DNA from: Erodium maritimum
Lineage: Eukaryota; Streptophyta; Magnoliopsida; Geraniales; Geraniaceae
NCBI GenBank assembly: GCA_963921825.1
Contig: OY997588.1
Location: forward strand, 121,963,329-122,027,328
Direction of reading: 5' to 3'
Length of the DNA: 64,000 nucleotides
The notes beneath the pieces were generated by a model. That model saw nothing but the letters and a program-made list of their open reading frames with translations, made no database searches and was not told the DNA's origin. A program made the position numbers and the translations under genes. Positions 21,541 to 31,904 of the stretch are shown in pieces (positions within the stretch are counted from its first letter, which is position 1; each line of letters opens with the position of its first letter).

Positions 21541-23174
21541 TAAACATTATAGAAGTTTGGTGGATCAGTCGGTACATCCGGGAGTTCCTGGACCGGTTGT
21601 GGCCTTGCATGACGACAACGAGGAGAGGGCTGGCTCCCGAGGGCGAGTCGAGTGAACGTCCCTAGGAGCAGGCTTTGGACGTCAGGATCGAGTCATTTTC
21701 GGATGAGGAGTTCTCGGGTCAGAGTATAAGGGGACAACCGATGGTGGAGGGTTTGGACACGCCATCTTCTGGGGAGGGTGGCTCGTAGCGGCGGATATAT
21801 GGTTCAGTAGTGAGCAAGGAGGATTCCGGGGTTGGGTATCTACCAGGGTCAGACCGGGAAATCAAGCACCAGGGAAAAAATCGTAGGTTCGGGTAGGACA
21901 TCGGGATGGCTATACGAGTTCACAAGGCCTTTGACCGCTGGGAATGGACGTGTTGGGCTCTCGTATGGTGGACCTGGTTATTCGGGAGGTGGTTTACCCC
22001 CTACGGAGTTATGTGGACGTGGATTCAACTTTACATATACGGTGGCGGCGCAGGTGCTGACCACTTGAACATTTTATTGGCATTCCATGGTGGACTAGCT
22101 GGAAGAACTCTTACAAATGGTATATGTGATGGCAAGACCGTTGGAGGGCGGCGTAGTAGGTTTCTTTTTCAGACGACGCTGAAGAGGGATTGAATTCTTG
22201 TAGAGGAGTTGTGGGCATTTAGCCGCTCCCTTGTGTTGTTTGTAGTCCCGTGTCCGCATATGTGTCCCAAGGACATCTAATTTATACAATTCTCTATGTG
22301 GGTATACATTTTCAATCTCCAGGTGGGGGCTTGGAGCCGGGGATGTCAGTTTCCAACTTGGAGGGGAATTGGGTACTTGCCTCACGGTGGATGACGATGA
22401 GTACCTCCCGAGCCATTTTTTTCAGTTGTAGTTGCTTTGGGCATATGGACGCATCTTGCCCTACATGACTAGGTGTGAGGGGGCTCTCCTTAAGGGCCTC
22501 GATTGACCCTCAGGCTGCCTGGTCCCTAGCTCGTCTTGGCTGTGAAGTCTCGAGGACGAATAGAATTTAGCTGATGAGAGCTTCCCTCACTCAAACCTTG
22601 GGGTCCGCCCCTCTGGCCCTTAGGCCGAGAGAACAGGCAACTTAGGACTTTTCCCGTCAAAAATAAGCAGTCATATCCGGTTTCTCAATCATAAGTAAGG
22701 ACTTCTTCCGTCATGGGGACTCACCTAGGGATGGTAGGTCGAGCATATTGCAGGGTAGAGGTCCTCAACAAATTCTTGTTCCAACTAGGGGCCGGTCTCA
22801 TACTTTTCCCGAGGGGATGGATGGAGAATGAGTTGAAGGGTCTCCCAGACTAGCTACAAGTTCCTTCCCGAGCAGGAAGCGCTTTATGGGGGACTTTTAG
22901 GATATCGGATCCAAAGAATCCACACACTCCGATGGAGCATCACGGCCTACAGCGGGGGCGATAAACACACTTGCCTCGACCAATGAGGAGTTCATGGCCT
23001 AGTGTGGGGTCTACGGGTACTACCCTCTAACTCGACGTACGGTGATAGTGGTTCCACCTAGTACCGACACAGTATTCCTTTATTATCTCGGGAGTCACCA
23101 CTCTCGCGCTCCTGGATCCCTATGCTATCAATCAGAGGAGGACGACACATGTTGGGTCCTCGAAGGAGTACTTA
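21541..23174. other. Unclassified GC-rich repeat-like region
   Basis: About 1.6 kb with much higher GC than the flanking host DNA and several overlapping frames of up to 97 codons, all interrupted. No retroviral, transposase or helicase motif was recognised. It continues on the far side of the solo LTR at about 26090-26200. It is probably an old transposable element or its non-coding part. Confidence 0.35.
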
Positions 23175-23217
23175 GTCCGCCTCGACGCCATTTTTTCCAG
23201 AAATGGACATGCTCTGT
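23175..23217 (+). repeat. 43-bp direct repeat, left copy, flanking solo LTR E
   Basis: Starts GTCCGCCTCGACGCC and ends GACATGCTCTGT. The right copy at 26048-26089 differs by two substitutions and one T. It is far longer than the 5-bp TSD expected for an LTR element. Confidence 0.85.
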
Positions 23218-26047
23218 ATTAAGTTTTAAAAATGTTTGATGGTAACGTCGTGGTTGGAAAACGGGTTGAAATTTGGAACAAATGCAACAAAAAAAAAGAA
23301 ACGGGCTGGACCGGGCGGACCAGGCCCGATCAGCAGACCCGGCCCAAGCCAAGCCAACTCGACTCAATCCTCTCCTCTCTTTAGGCCGTGAGACCCAATC
23401 TTCGCCAGAGGCCCAAATTGAGCCCAGGCCCGCGCTATTTAAGACGCGAATTAAGGTTCAGAACCCTAATCTCTCTCACCTCTCGCGTCTCTCTCTCTCG
23501 CACCCTTCTTCTTCTTCTTCTCTCCATCATCGTCCGAGCTCCGGCACCGTCGCCGTCTCCGTTGTCGCTCGTTACGGCCGTGTCGAAGCCATCCCGGTGT
23601 CGTGAGTCTCCGGCACCGTCGCGTGGCCACTCGGGGAGCCTCGCCGTGCACGTCCAGAGCCGAGACCCCGCGCCGTCGCGCTCGGCAGATCTGAGACGGG
23701 AACCGCCGCGCCTGTCCGGATCTGAAGCGAGAGAGAGCTCGAATTACTCCGGCCGTCATTTGGTCGTCGAGTCCTCGCCGAGATCCGAAGCGTTGGGACG
23801 ATGGAACCACCGGACTGATAAAATCGGACCTGGGACTGAGTTGACGACCTAAAATTTGAGTATGGAATTAAAAGCGGGAACGCCGAATTGGACACCTCGG
23901 GAACCGTGCCTCGGAACCAGTGCATTGGGAACAGTACCTCAGAACCCATGCATTGGGAACCGTGCCTCGAGACCCGTGCATTAGGAACCATGCACCGGGT
24001 TCCGTACTTCAGGGCTCGGGTGCTCGAACCCGATTCGTCGTATAATCCCTCTTTTGGCCCGTTCGGGTTTAAAAAGCATCTTGTTGAATTTAAATTGGAC
24101 TCTACGTAACTTTTAAGTTAACTTTGGAGCCGTTATTAATTATGGCTTTCCGTGTTAATTTAGAGTCCGGCTTCGATCGTGGAGAAGACCGGAGGTAGCG
24201 AGCCAGGACGTCAGCAACTAGGAGACGTAGCTGTTTAATCTTCTTGAGGTAGGGAACGTAGCGAATACCGGTTTAATTACGGAAAGTTACTAGTATGCAT
24301 GTTAGGTAATAATAATAACCGGAAAGGTCCTGGTTGGCATATAGGATGTGATTCACTAGAATAACCGCTTTCAATTATATAATAACCGGACGAGTCTTAG
24401 TTCGCATGTAGGATGTGATTCACTAGTTTAACTGCTTTCAATACTTGGAAAATTGTCGTGCTGGTAGAATGGCCATGTCGAGCCTTAGGGTTGCGTGTTG
24501 TTTGAGATGCATGATGCGTGTTGTAACCGCTGTTTGAGAGTCTTAATAAGATTACTCGGTGTAGCATGTTGTGTTATGTGTGGGCAAGTGTGCCGTGTTT
24601 GATGTGATGTGAACCTTTGGTTGTGATATGATCGGGCGAGTGATAGACCGATTCGTGTGTTATGGTGAGTTGGCTCGGTCGGTATATCGTGGTCGAGTTA
24701 TGGCATGGCGATGCGTGTTCCAAGATGAGGTAATTCAGTTTGATACCTACACCGAGAGAGTATGCCGGTGTAGGGTATCTAGGCCAAGGATGGCGTGATC
24801 ATTACCCCGATGCTTTGTGGTCTGGGAAGGCGTACGACCGAGGTATGTGCCGGTCCGGTATGCGTGAGGCCTTGATTCTACGTGACAGGAAGACGTCCGA
24901 CTGAGGGATTTCTGGTCTGGGATGTTACCCCGATTCTACGTGACGGGAAGATATCGGGACCGATGCTGTGTGTTCCGGTACGATATAAATGGGACGGGCT
25001 GTGAGAGCCGGTGATTTTGGGAGCGTTTGTACTAACTTATGTGTTTCTCTGCTGTGTGCTCTGTGCGTTGTTGTAAATGTGATCGTGATTGTGACTGTGA
25101 TTGTGACTGTGGTTGCATTGGTTACTTGAGAACGGTGGTTTCCCTACCTTCCGACCTAGAGTCGGTAAAACGTTGTGTCCCGCGAAGAGGTGGTTTCCCT
25201 ACCTTCCGACTAGCACTCGGTAAAACGCTGTGTTGTGTTCCGCGATGTACCATGCCGCGAAGAGGCGATTTCCCTGTCTTCCATGTATCGGTAAAACACC
25301 GTGTTCCACGATGAGGTCGACCGCCTCCCCTGATGGTGTGTCGGGGGGAAAGTTGCGTGCGGCTACGCCGGGCCGAGCGGGTTGCTCCCGAGACCGTGCA
25401 ATTGTGACGAGTTGTGTGTGTGTGACTGTGAATGACTTAATTGGGTTTGTCTGATGATGAGTTTCACTATGTTTTGTCGTACGAGTTCGCACGTGTGGTC
25501 GGTTGTGAGATAACCGTGAGCGTTGTCCTTGAGAATCGATAGGTGATGAGTACCAGGAGCAAAAGTGAGATAAGTTTATGTTTTCGGTTCAGTGTTGAGT
25601 TTGGTTTACGGGTTGTGCCCGAGTGAAGGTCAGGCGTTGCCTTGGGTTGATTGCCTTTTGGTGGTTAGTTATGCCTTTCTAGTATGCCATAATTGGACGG
25701 TTACTCGTGGTATTGAACTGATGTTTATAACCTTAACTACTTTTCCTACTGAGCGAAAGCTCACCCCTTACCTTGTTGTATTTCAGGTCTTGAGCGGGAT
25801 GTGTACTAGCTGGATGCTCGACGCTTGGGAGCTTGCGAGGGTCCTAGACTAGTTTGTCTAGTGACGTACCGTGTTTTTGAACTAATTACTGCTTTTACAG
25901 TTTACTTAAGAGTTGTTGACTCTTTTTAGCGGATTTATGAATTACAGATTATTATTTTTCAGCTTTATTACTTTAAAATCTGTTTTGTTTATCTTCTATT
26001 TAAGTTCACGTCTCGAGTCCGGTCAAAACCGGATTTGGAGCGTGACA
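23215..26047 (+). mobile_element. Solo LTR E of a Ty3/gypsy element, plus orientation
   Basis: The right end GGAGCGTGACA matches, on the opposite strand, the TGTCACGCCCC termini of LTRs A, C and D. The probable left end is TGTATTAAG at 23215. It has a core-promoter-like CTATTTAAG at about 23435-23443 followed by AACCCTAATC. It shares with the window's right end (63500-64000) a long run built on TGATATGATCGGG, TAGACCGAT and ACACCGAG-GTATGCCGGTGTAGG motifs. No gag or pol was found on either side. Boundaries are moderately certain on the right and tentative on the left. Confidence 0.65.
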
Positions 26048-26089
26048 GTCCGCGTCGACGCCATTTTTCCTGAAATGGACATGCTCTGT
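26048..26089 (+). repeat. 42-bp direct repeat, right copy, flanking solo LTR E
   Basis: GTCCGCGTCGACGCC to GACATGCTCTGT. It begins at the base after the LTR end. Confidence 0.85.
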
Positions 26090-26464
26090 CCTAGCTCACC
26101 ATCTAGAGTAACTGTACCGGTTGCTTCGACTCTAACACAACATCCCTCTACCAACATCCACCATGGAGCCTTTCAGTAACTGAGCGCTTCACTTTTTTTC
26201 AGTCCCACGATGTTCGGGCTTATCAGTTATTTAGTTTTCTGATGTCTTTGGTTTCAGTACTCTCCAGTTGACCCGTTTTGGGTCAGAGCCTCCGAAATTT
26301 TATTTTTATTTACCTATTGGTCACGTCTACAAAAAAAATCTTGTCTATTTAAATTAAAAAAAAAATCATGTCTATTTAACTAATAAACTTTTTACATCAT
26401 TTTTTTGAAACATGACGATCACTTCACTATGATTCAAACCGTGCAATTACAATTTTTGCATAGA
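26090..26464. other. Continuation of unclassified repeat, then AT-rich spacer
   Basis: The first about 150 bp resemble the GC-rich region left of the solo LTR. From about 26200 the sequence becomes AT-rich, with the near-direct repeat CATGTCTATTTAA / TTGTCTATTTAAA around A-runs at 26330-26385. No gene was seen. Confidence 0.4.
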
Positions 26465-26908
26465 CTAAGAGCCACATGCCTTAGATTCCATAATATAGTC
26501 CGGGTCCCCACAACAACGCATGTATATCGATGTCTGGACCTGTAAAATTAATTTGTTTTGTACCATAGACAATAATGAAAACAAATAAACACTAGAACGA
26601 ACACATGAAACTAAAGAGTACGCAATATCTGTTCTTCTGAAACTTGTAACTGGTTTAGTGGGACATTCTGGTATTGTTGGCTCGTCGTTTTGAATCGTCG
26701 CGATCATCTGAAATGTCCCTCCTTGTGACGAACTTTGGTCTATATGCGGTAAGGAGAACGGAGCATGCTCCGTAAGATCGTGCTTCGTCAATGGTTCTAG
26801 CCAAACCAGATTGCTCTGACCTCTAGAGATCATTGACGGAACAGTCCCCAACACCGCAACCCAAAATAACCGTTCAAACGTGACACATAGAGATCGCCAA
26901 TATTTCAA
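26465..26908 (-). CDS. Unrecognised ORF, possibly part of an interrupted gene
   Basis: A 147-codon frame on the minus strand opens with a non-ATG codon. It is open further upstream, so it may be an internal or terminal exon. A TTTTACAG acceptor-like site near 26540 precedes the last 25 codons, and TATG|GTAC or TTGC|GTAC could be donors. The protein has YWRSLCVTFERLF near its start and no domain I recognise. It is compositionally ordinary (no minisatellite, no strong bias). It could be a fragment of a host gene, an ORF of an unknown transposon, or chance. Confidence 0.25.
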   Translation of the reverse strand: MKYWRSLCVTFERLFWVAVLGTVPSMISRGQSNLVWLEPLTKHDLTEHAPFSLPHIDQSSSQGGTFQMIATIQNDEPTIPECPTKPVTSFRRTDIAYSLVSCVRSSVYLFSLLSMVQNKLILQVQTSIYMRCCGDPDYIMESKACGS

Positions 26909-27247
26909 TTCTGTCGGTCCTAGATCGAAAGACAGAACCCATAAACTCCATGGGAGAAAGAGAGACGAAAATGAGAAATAAGCAAAAAAAGGTTACAAAG
27001 ATAGATTCGTCGTTTGTGGATTTGTCATTTAGAGTCGTGAGAACGTTTTGAAAACAAATGACTGAAACTAAAAGAAGGAAAATTTATCCACATTTTTCAA
27101 TATAACGAAAAAACCAATTATATTTTTTCCAATAAGAGATAAAAGGGAGGAATCTAGCATTTGATATGATTTTGACTGTCTTTTTGTATAATAACAAGTG
27201 TAATTTGTCAGAGTCTGAAATGTATCACGAGGTTGACCATCTCATAG

Positions 27248-27475
27248 TAAGTTGTCTATTGTATTGTCATACAATTGTTACGGTTCGTCCAAATTCTCTT
27301 ATAGTTCGATGATAAGTTAAAAAATATCATTAAAACCAAATCTTATAAAAAAAAGTTATGAACTGTATTGCCACACAACTGTTTTATATCAGAATTGCTA
27401 CACTACTGTTACGATCAATGCAATTTTTCTTATATTAGAATGGTAAGTTTAAACATTATTTAAGACCAAATCCCA
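27248..27475 (+). repeat. Diverged tandem duplication, about 110-bp units
   Basis: Two imperfect copies share the order TGTATTG(T/C)CA(T/C)ACAA(T/C)TGTT, TTACG, TTCTTATA, ATGATAAGTT/ATGGTAAGTT, and CAT(T)A..AAACCAAATC. It is AT-rich and non-coding, and lies downstream of the RETICULATA-RELATED gene. Confidence 0.45.
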
Positions 27476-27848
27476 ATCATTAATATAACTATTAGATAAA
27501 ACATATCTAAAGCTCTTGTGAGTCGATGTGAAATCAAACACAAACATATCATGACCCACAAAACACTGTAAGTCCACAAATACTTGAAGGTAAGAGTTAC
27601 AATTATGAGCACTCCCCTTAAAATGGACTTCATTTTCTGTCCAGAAACAACAGTAATTTCAGAAACACCCATGCCTTGCTCTAACATGAAATCATCATAG
27701 GTCAGACATTGAACAAACCCATATGCACCCAAGCTGACCTATTTATAATTCCATGCAAACTTAACATCAATTCCTTACGGAAAAACAAATCAATTTCGAC
27801 AAATTCAGCTAAGAGCTCAATGCACAACACCAATTGTCCACCACATGC

Positions 27849-30411
27849 TTAATCCCGTATCTTTTGGATCCCTACCCAACGAGCATAGTCCACCCACCTG
27901 TTCAGAAAAGAAGAAGTTATAAGCGTGATTTAAGACGCAACAAACCGATATAATCATAGTGGGTTTAGAAACTTACATCAGTGATCCCAAGAATGTGTTG
28001 CCAGTCCGAACAGCAAAGCAAATTGCACTGAGCATGAGCTTGTGTTGATGTAGCATCGGCTCTAGAAGCCGTTGTTCAATTACTCCCGCAAGTACTTGGT
28101 ACCTGTTAAACAGCACACAAAAAACCCAACTATTCAGTATAAGTTGAATCAAACATTACAGGGCATAGATGTCGATGACCATAAATAACATACCTCAGGT
28201 TGCTAGAAACTGCCATATAGACACCGTAAGCAACACTAGTTGATAGTATGGGCACATCCTCTGCTTCACCAGCAAAAGATTTATCAACGGCCTTCCTTGC
28301 ATTTATCAACCCATTTGTTATGCCAGTGCCAATCTGAGAAAAGGCTGATATTAGTGATGATACCAATGACATGCCAGTGCTTTTGTATTTGTTAATTCTA
28401 TTTCAAAGAACTGAAAATAAAAACAAAAGGAGTTTGACAATGGCCTACCAAAGATGCACTGGTCCCAACTGCAAATAGCTTGGCCCCATTGCGCTGCATG
28501 CCAAGATGGAGATAACATATTAGTTACAGTTTAACTTGTACATTACAGCTTCAGATTGTTTAAATACTACAACACATACCATGATTGCACCCATTCTCTG
28601 TAATAGAGAATAAGATGTTCCAGATAAAGCCACCTGTAGATAGGATTTTAACTAGTAAGTAACTGACTAGCTGCCGATAATACGAAGGGCATTTTTTATG
28701 TGAGAAGAATAACCTGGAATGCATTATCGGGGCAATTGTGGAAGAACTTTGCAAGGGATCCGGCACCAACTGCAAGAGGTGCTTGGAGAGAAACAGTTGG
28801 AGCCGGAAGCCACACAAGCATAAAATCTGCTATTATGGCCATTACCTTAGAACGAGATGCCAAAAGAGAAAAGTGCTTATCAGAAATGGTATCAAGATAA
28901 AAACAAACACAAGTCTGAAGTGAAGCAAAATCGTCCAAACTAACTGATTAGATGTGACTACAGTATGTATATGGGTAACCAGGAAAATCTTTTTTCTTCA
29001 TTCATGAAAGACAACCATACCACATCAGCAAAAACAAAATCCAGCTCCTTGGTGAAATTCTCTTTACGCTTTTCATATTCTGCAGCCGTCTGCATAAGCC
29101 AAGCAAATATGTAAATCAGAACAAGGACTCAGACATTCAATAAACTAATCCAACTCACTGATTATTCCCCAGATCTTAGGAATATGATGGACCAATCCAA
29201 CTCACTGAATTACACAAAGAATAACTTAGTTCTTAATCGAGTGAGCAAATGAGAAACTTATCATTCCAAAGAATGCACCGTCAAAGCTACAATACAAATT
29301 AAAAACCATGAACCAGATGATAAACTGTGTACCGCACTATTTTTTAAAGAATAAACTGAATCTTCAACTATCATAGTATGAGCTCAACAAGTCCTTGAGA
29401 TTTCATTTTATTGTGCAATGTTGGCCACAAAATGCTGCAACCCAGTTCATATTTAACACGCTGAGTTAAAAGCCTTGTTGAATACAAAATCAACGGGGGA
29501 AAATGAGTTAAGTCACTTCCATCCAAAGAGAGAGCTTATAAACATAAAGGAAAAAAAAGTTACTAAGTTGTTGGATACAGAATTGTGCCAATAAGAACAA
29601 ACAAAGCAAGCAACAATCAATCAGATCAATCTGCATCATATACTGGAAAAAAAAAATCCTCTGTTGGCTGATTATGTAGAGTGAGTGCATAGAATCAATA
29701 CCGTCACAAAAACCTCAATCATCAATCAATTAGGTGAATAGCATAACAAATACAATAGATACCTTAGTGAAGATCCCAACACCACATTCCATGGCAACTT
29801 TAGCCAAGAAGAGATCATCAGCCAGCAATCGCTCCTTAAACCCTCCAAACTGAAGCAGCCACCTGAAGATGAGCGATTTCTCGAGGTCAAGGAACCTACT
29901 GACCACCGATCCGGGGACCCTCCCCGCCTCGATTGCCGCCGCCAAGTCCTTGGGCAAGCTCTCCAACAACCGCCCTACCTATTCACCAAAAACACCATTT
30001 CACATCTGACATCACATCAAATCCACGATCAGCAGACACACCTAAACTACATACCTCAGCCAACACCCGGAACGCCTCTTTCCTGTTACGCTCCTCTGCA
30101 TCGTCTTCTTCTTCGTTGTCGTCTCCTCCGCCGCTGCCTCCCCCACCTCCGCCGCCGGTTCCGCCGTTCCCTGAGTTTCCTCCGTCGTTTCCGGAGGTCA
30201 GGGCGGTGAAACGGCGACGGCGATCGGTGGAAATGATATGGGAGAAAGAGGCGGAAGAGGGGGAGGAGGAGTGGAGGGAGTTAACGGTGCGGGTGCGGGT
30301 ATTTAGATTGAGAGTGAAGATTTGGGCATTGGAGCTATGGCGGAGGGTTGTCGGGAGAGAAAAAGTGGAAGGGAAGGAGGAAGAGAGAGACGGTGTCATC
30401 GATTCCGCCAT
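27849..30411 (-). CDS. RETICULATA-RELATED (DUF3411) plastid protein, 9 exons; RER4-like
   Basis: Model: complement(27849-27897, 27977-28102, 28194-28333, 28449-28493, 28580-28633, 28714-28845, 29021-29089, 29763-29978, 30055-30411), 1188 nt, 395 aa plus TAA. All introns are GT-AG and the frame is kept throughout. Residues 1-70 are Ser/Thr/Arg-rich with few acidic residues, a typical chloroplast transit peptide. Residues 74-104 are Gly-rich then acidic. DUF3411 fills about 115-395, with ESLPKDLAAAIEAGRVPGSV, LPAPTVSLQAPLAVGAG and GITNGLINARKAVDKSF. Family members are plastid-envelope proteins affecting leaf mesophyll and retrograde signalling; their biochemical role is not settled. Length and Gly-rich spacer fit RER4 among paralogues (inference). 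The coding region looks intact. Confidence 0.9.
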
Positions 30412-30892
30412 TTTCTGAATGGGATCGGCGGAGAGACAAAGGATCGACTGAGCAGTGGAGGGTGGACTTCGTTTGATGCGGTCCAAGGGATCTGAGAACA
30501 AAGTAGGTGGCTGCTCCTAACTATAAAACCACGCCACTCCCTCTCTTGCACGCGCCTCTCCACGCTCCACCTTCGGAAAATGTATTAATTACGATTATGT
30601 TCCATTATTATTTTAAGAAACCATATATTTGGATCCACTAAATTGATCATATGCATGTATTCAAGTTACACCACCAAAACCTTATCAGCGATGGTTGGCT
30701 TCTTTTGATTAACGGTTTTGCAATTTAAGTTACAACCAGTGACATGTCTTATTCATGGAATAGGTCAAATCTCTTAATGGAATTATAATTTTTTTTATTT
30801 AAGAAAGTCAATGGATGTTTGTCATGAAACAGGACTCTGATTATTGTTTTTTGTTACCTTGAAAACATATGAGCCCATGTCTTGTAATTTTG
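30412..30892. promoter_or_regulatory. 5' flank and promoter region of the RER-like gene
   Basis: Upstream of the minus-strand gene. The first 120 bp include a GTTTTATAG-like box on the gene strand near 30520-30528. The rest is AT-rich without ORFs. Confidence 0.4.
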
Positions 30893-31068
30893 TAAGGGTA
30901 TCTACGGTGCTACCAACGACCACTCCCCGTCAGCAATCGACGGTGGTTTTGTTTCCTTCCTCTATCCACATCGAAGTGACTCATCGGTGTGCTTTCGTTT
31001 TCTTCCTCGGACTGCTCGACTTCAATATATTTTGAAGTCCACTTCGGCTCGTTTCTAACCAGCCTCCA

Positions 31069-31581
31069 TCAACGTTTCCAAGTGAATGTAGCTTTTTCCT
31101 TCTTCTTGTACTGTTCCTCGGCCAATGCTGTGACTTCATCATCGGAACGGTCACTCTCGTGGTCTCTCATCGCCCGTGTGTAAATCCCATGGAAATTCGT
31201 CACTTTTGGATTGACGTGGCCCCAGTGGTCTTTACACTGCTTCAGTGTCCTTAAAGGATCATCCGGTCCACGCATAGCAGCAACTTCGTCGACGATGGCC
31301 CCCCAATACTTCATATTATGTTTCGCATTCCCGTGAATTGAATCGTAGGAGTTGTGCATCCAAGCTCGAACTAAACGCTCATCCTCATCAACGCTCCACA
31401 TATTTCGCCTCCCTTTAGGTTTAGGTTGAACCATGACGACGGCCTCGATAACCGTTGGAGATGCCTCGGTTGTCGGACCAGATGAATTGCCGGGAGGGAA
31501 CAATTGTTGTGTCGTCGGGTCGAACGAGTCGTCGGCCAACGAGGTGAACATATGGCCCCAATCGTTGAGATCAAACGACAT
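31069..31581 (-). CDS. Myb/SANT-like ORF1 protein of a Harbinger element
   Basis: 170 codons from ATG to stop, uninterrupted. The N terminus MSFDLNDWGHMF is followed by a Pro/Ser/Thr-rich stretch. Then comes a Myb/SANT-like trihelix region at about residues 58-125, with NMWSVDEDERLVRAWMHNS, a central KYWGAIVDEV and CKDHWGHVNPKV. The C terminus is Lys/Glu-rich. In active Harbinger systems ORF1 binds DNA and helps bring the transposase into the nucleus. Similar proteins are annotated in plants as glutathione S-transferase T3-like or NAM-associated. It is intact although its element lacks a transposase. It could therefore be a recent copy, or a candidate for co-option. The stop directly follows FTWKR, shorter than usual, so the C terminus is probably truncated. 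Confidence 0.7.
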   Translation of the reverse strand: MSFDLNDWGHMFTSLADDSFDPTTQQLFPPGNSSGPTTEASPTVIEAVVMVQPKPKGRRNMWSVDEDERLVRAWMHNSYDSIHGNAKHNMKYWGAIVDEVAAMRGPDDPLRTLKQCKDHWGHVNPKVTNFHGIYTRAMRDHESDRSDDEVTALAEEQYKKKEKATFTWKR

Positions 31582-31664
31582 TGCAAGACGGAAAAAATAT
31601 GACTAGTGGAGTGAGAATAGAGAGGTCGAGAAGAATTTGTGGATGTAAATTGTAAAAAGAGGGT

Positions 31665-31679
31665 TGGTATTTATAGAGG
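31665..31679 (-). promoter_or_regulatory. TATA box of the ORF1 gene
   Basis: On the minus strand ACCTCTATAAATACC, about 90 bp before the ATG at 31581. It is a good match to a plant TATA box. Confidence 0.5.
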
Positions 31680-31904
31680 TAAAAAGCAAAAAAAACTCAA
31701 TTTTGGGTTGCCAGCGAGCTCCACGTGTCGCCAACGTGTCATGACTCACGGCCGGCACGGGCATCGAGGAGGCCCAGCTCACCCCGCCAGCGAGAAGTGC
31801 TGGCGAGGAGGACCTCAACGGCTATATTCCCCGCCAACTCCCAGCCAGCTCCACGCCTGCTCCTCGCCGGCGATTGCTCTCCGCCCACCACTGTGGATGC
31901 CTAA

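Larger units (their letters stand above)
30896..31901 (-). mobile_element. Harbinger-type element carrying only ORF1, 1006 bp
   Basis: The left end GGGTATCTACGGTG and the right end (reverse complement) GGCATCCACAGTGG are imperfect TIRs. The flanking 3-bp TSD is TAA at 30893-30895 and 31902-31904. One intact gene (Myb/SANT-like, 31069-31581) lies inside, and there is no transposase. The subterminal CTCCCAGCCAGCTCC near 31846-31860 is the inverse of the motif repeated in the MITE at 20103. The element cannot move without a transposase from elsewhere. Confidence 0.72.

Noticed and set aside
23273-23991. Arg/Ser/Pro-rich ORFs up to 154 codons
   Set aside because: They lie in the transcribed leader part of solo LTR E, with the same layout as LTR D; no domain.
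27460-27732. A 90-codon minus-strand ORF downstream of the RER-like gene
   Set aside because: Hydrophobic AT-rich translation with no motif, lying in the 3' flank just after the stop codon; more likely 3' UTR or spacer.
29933-30418. A 161-codon plus-strand ORF
   Set aside because: Antisense shadow of exon 1 and intron 1 of the RER-like gene; Pro/Arg-rich because the real strand codes Gly/Ser.
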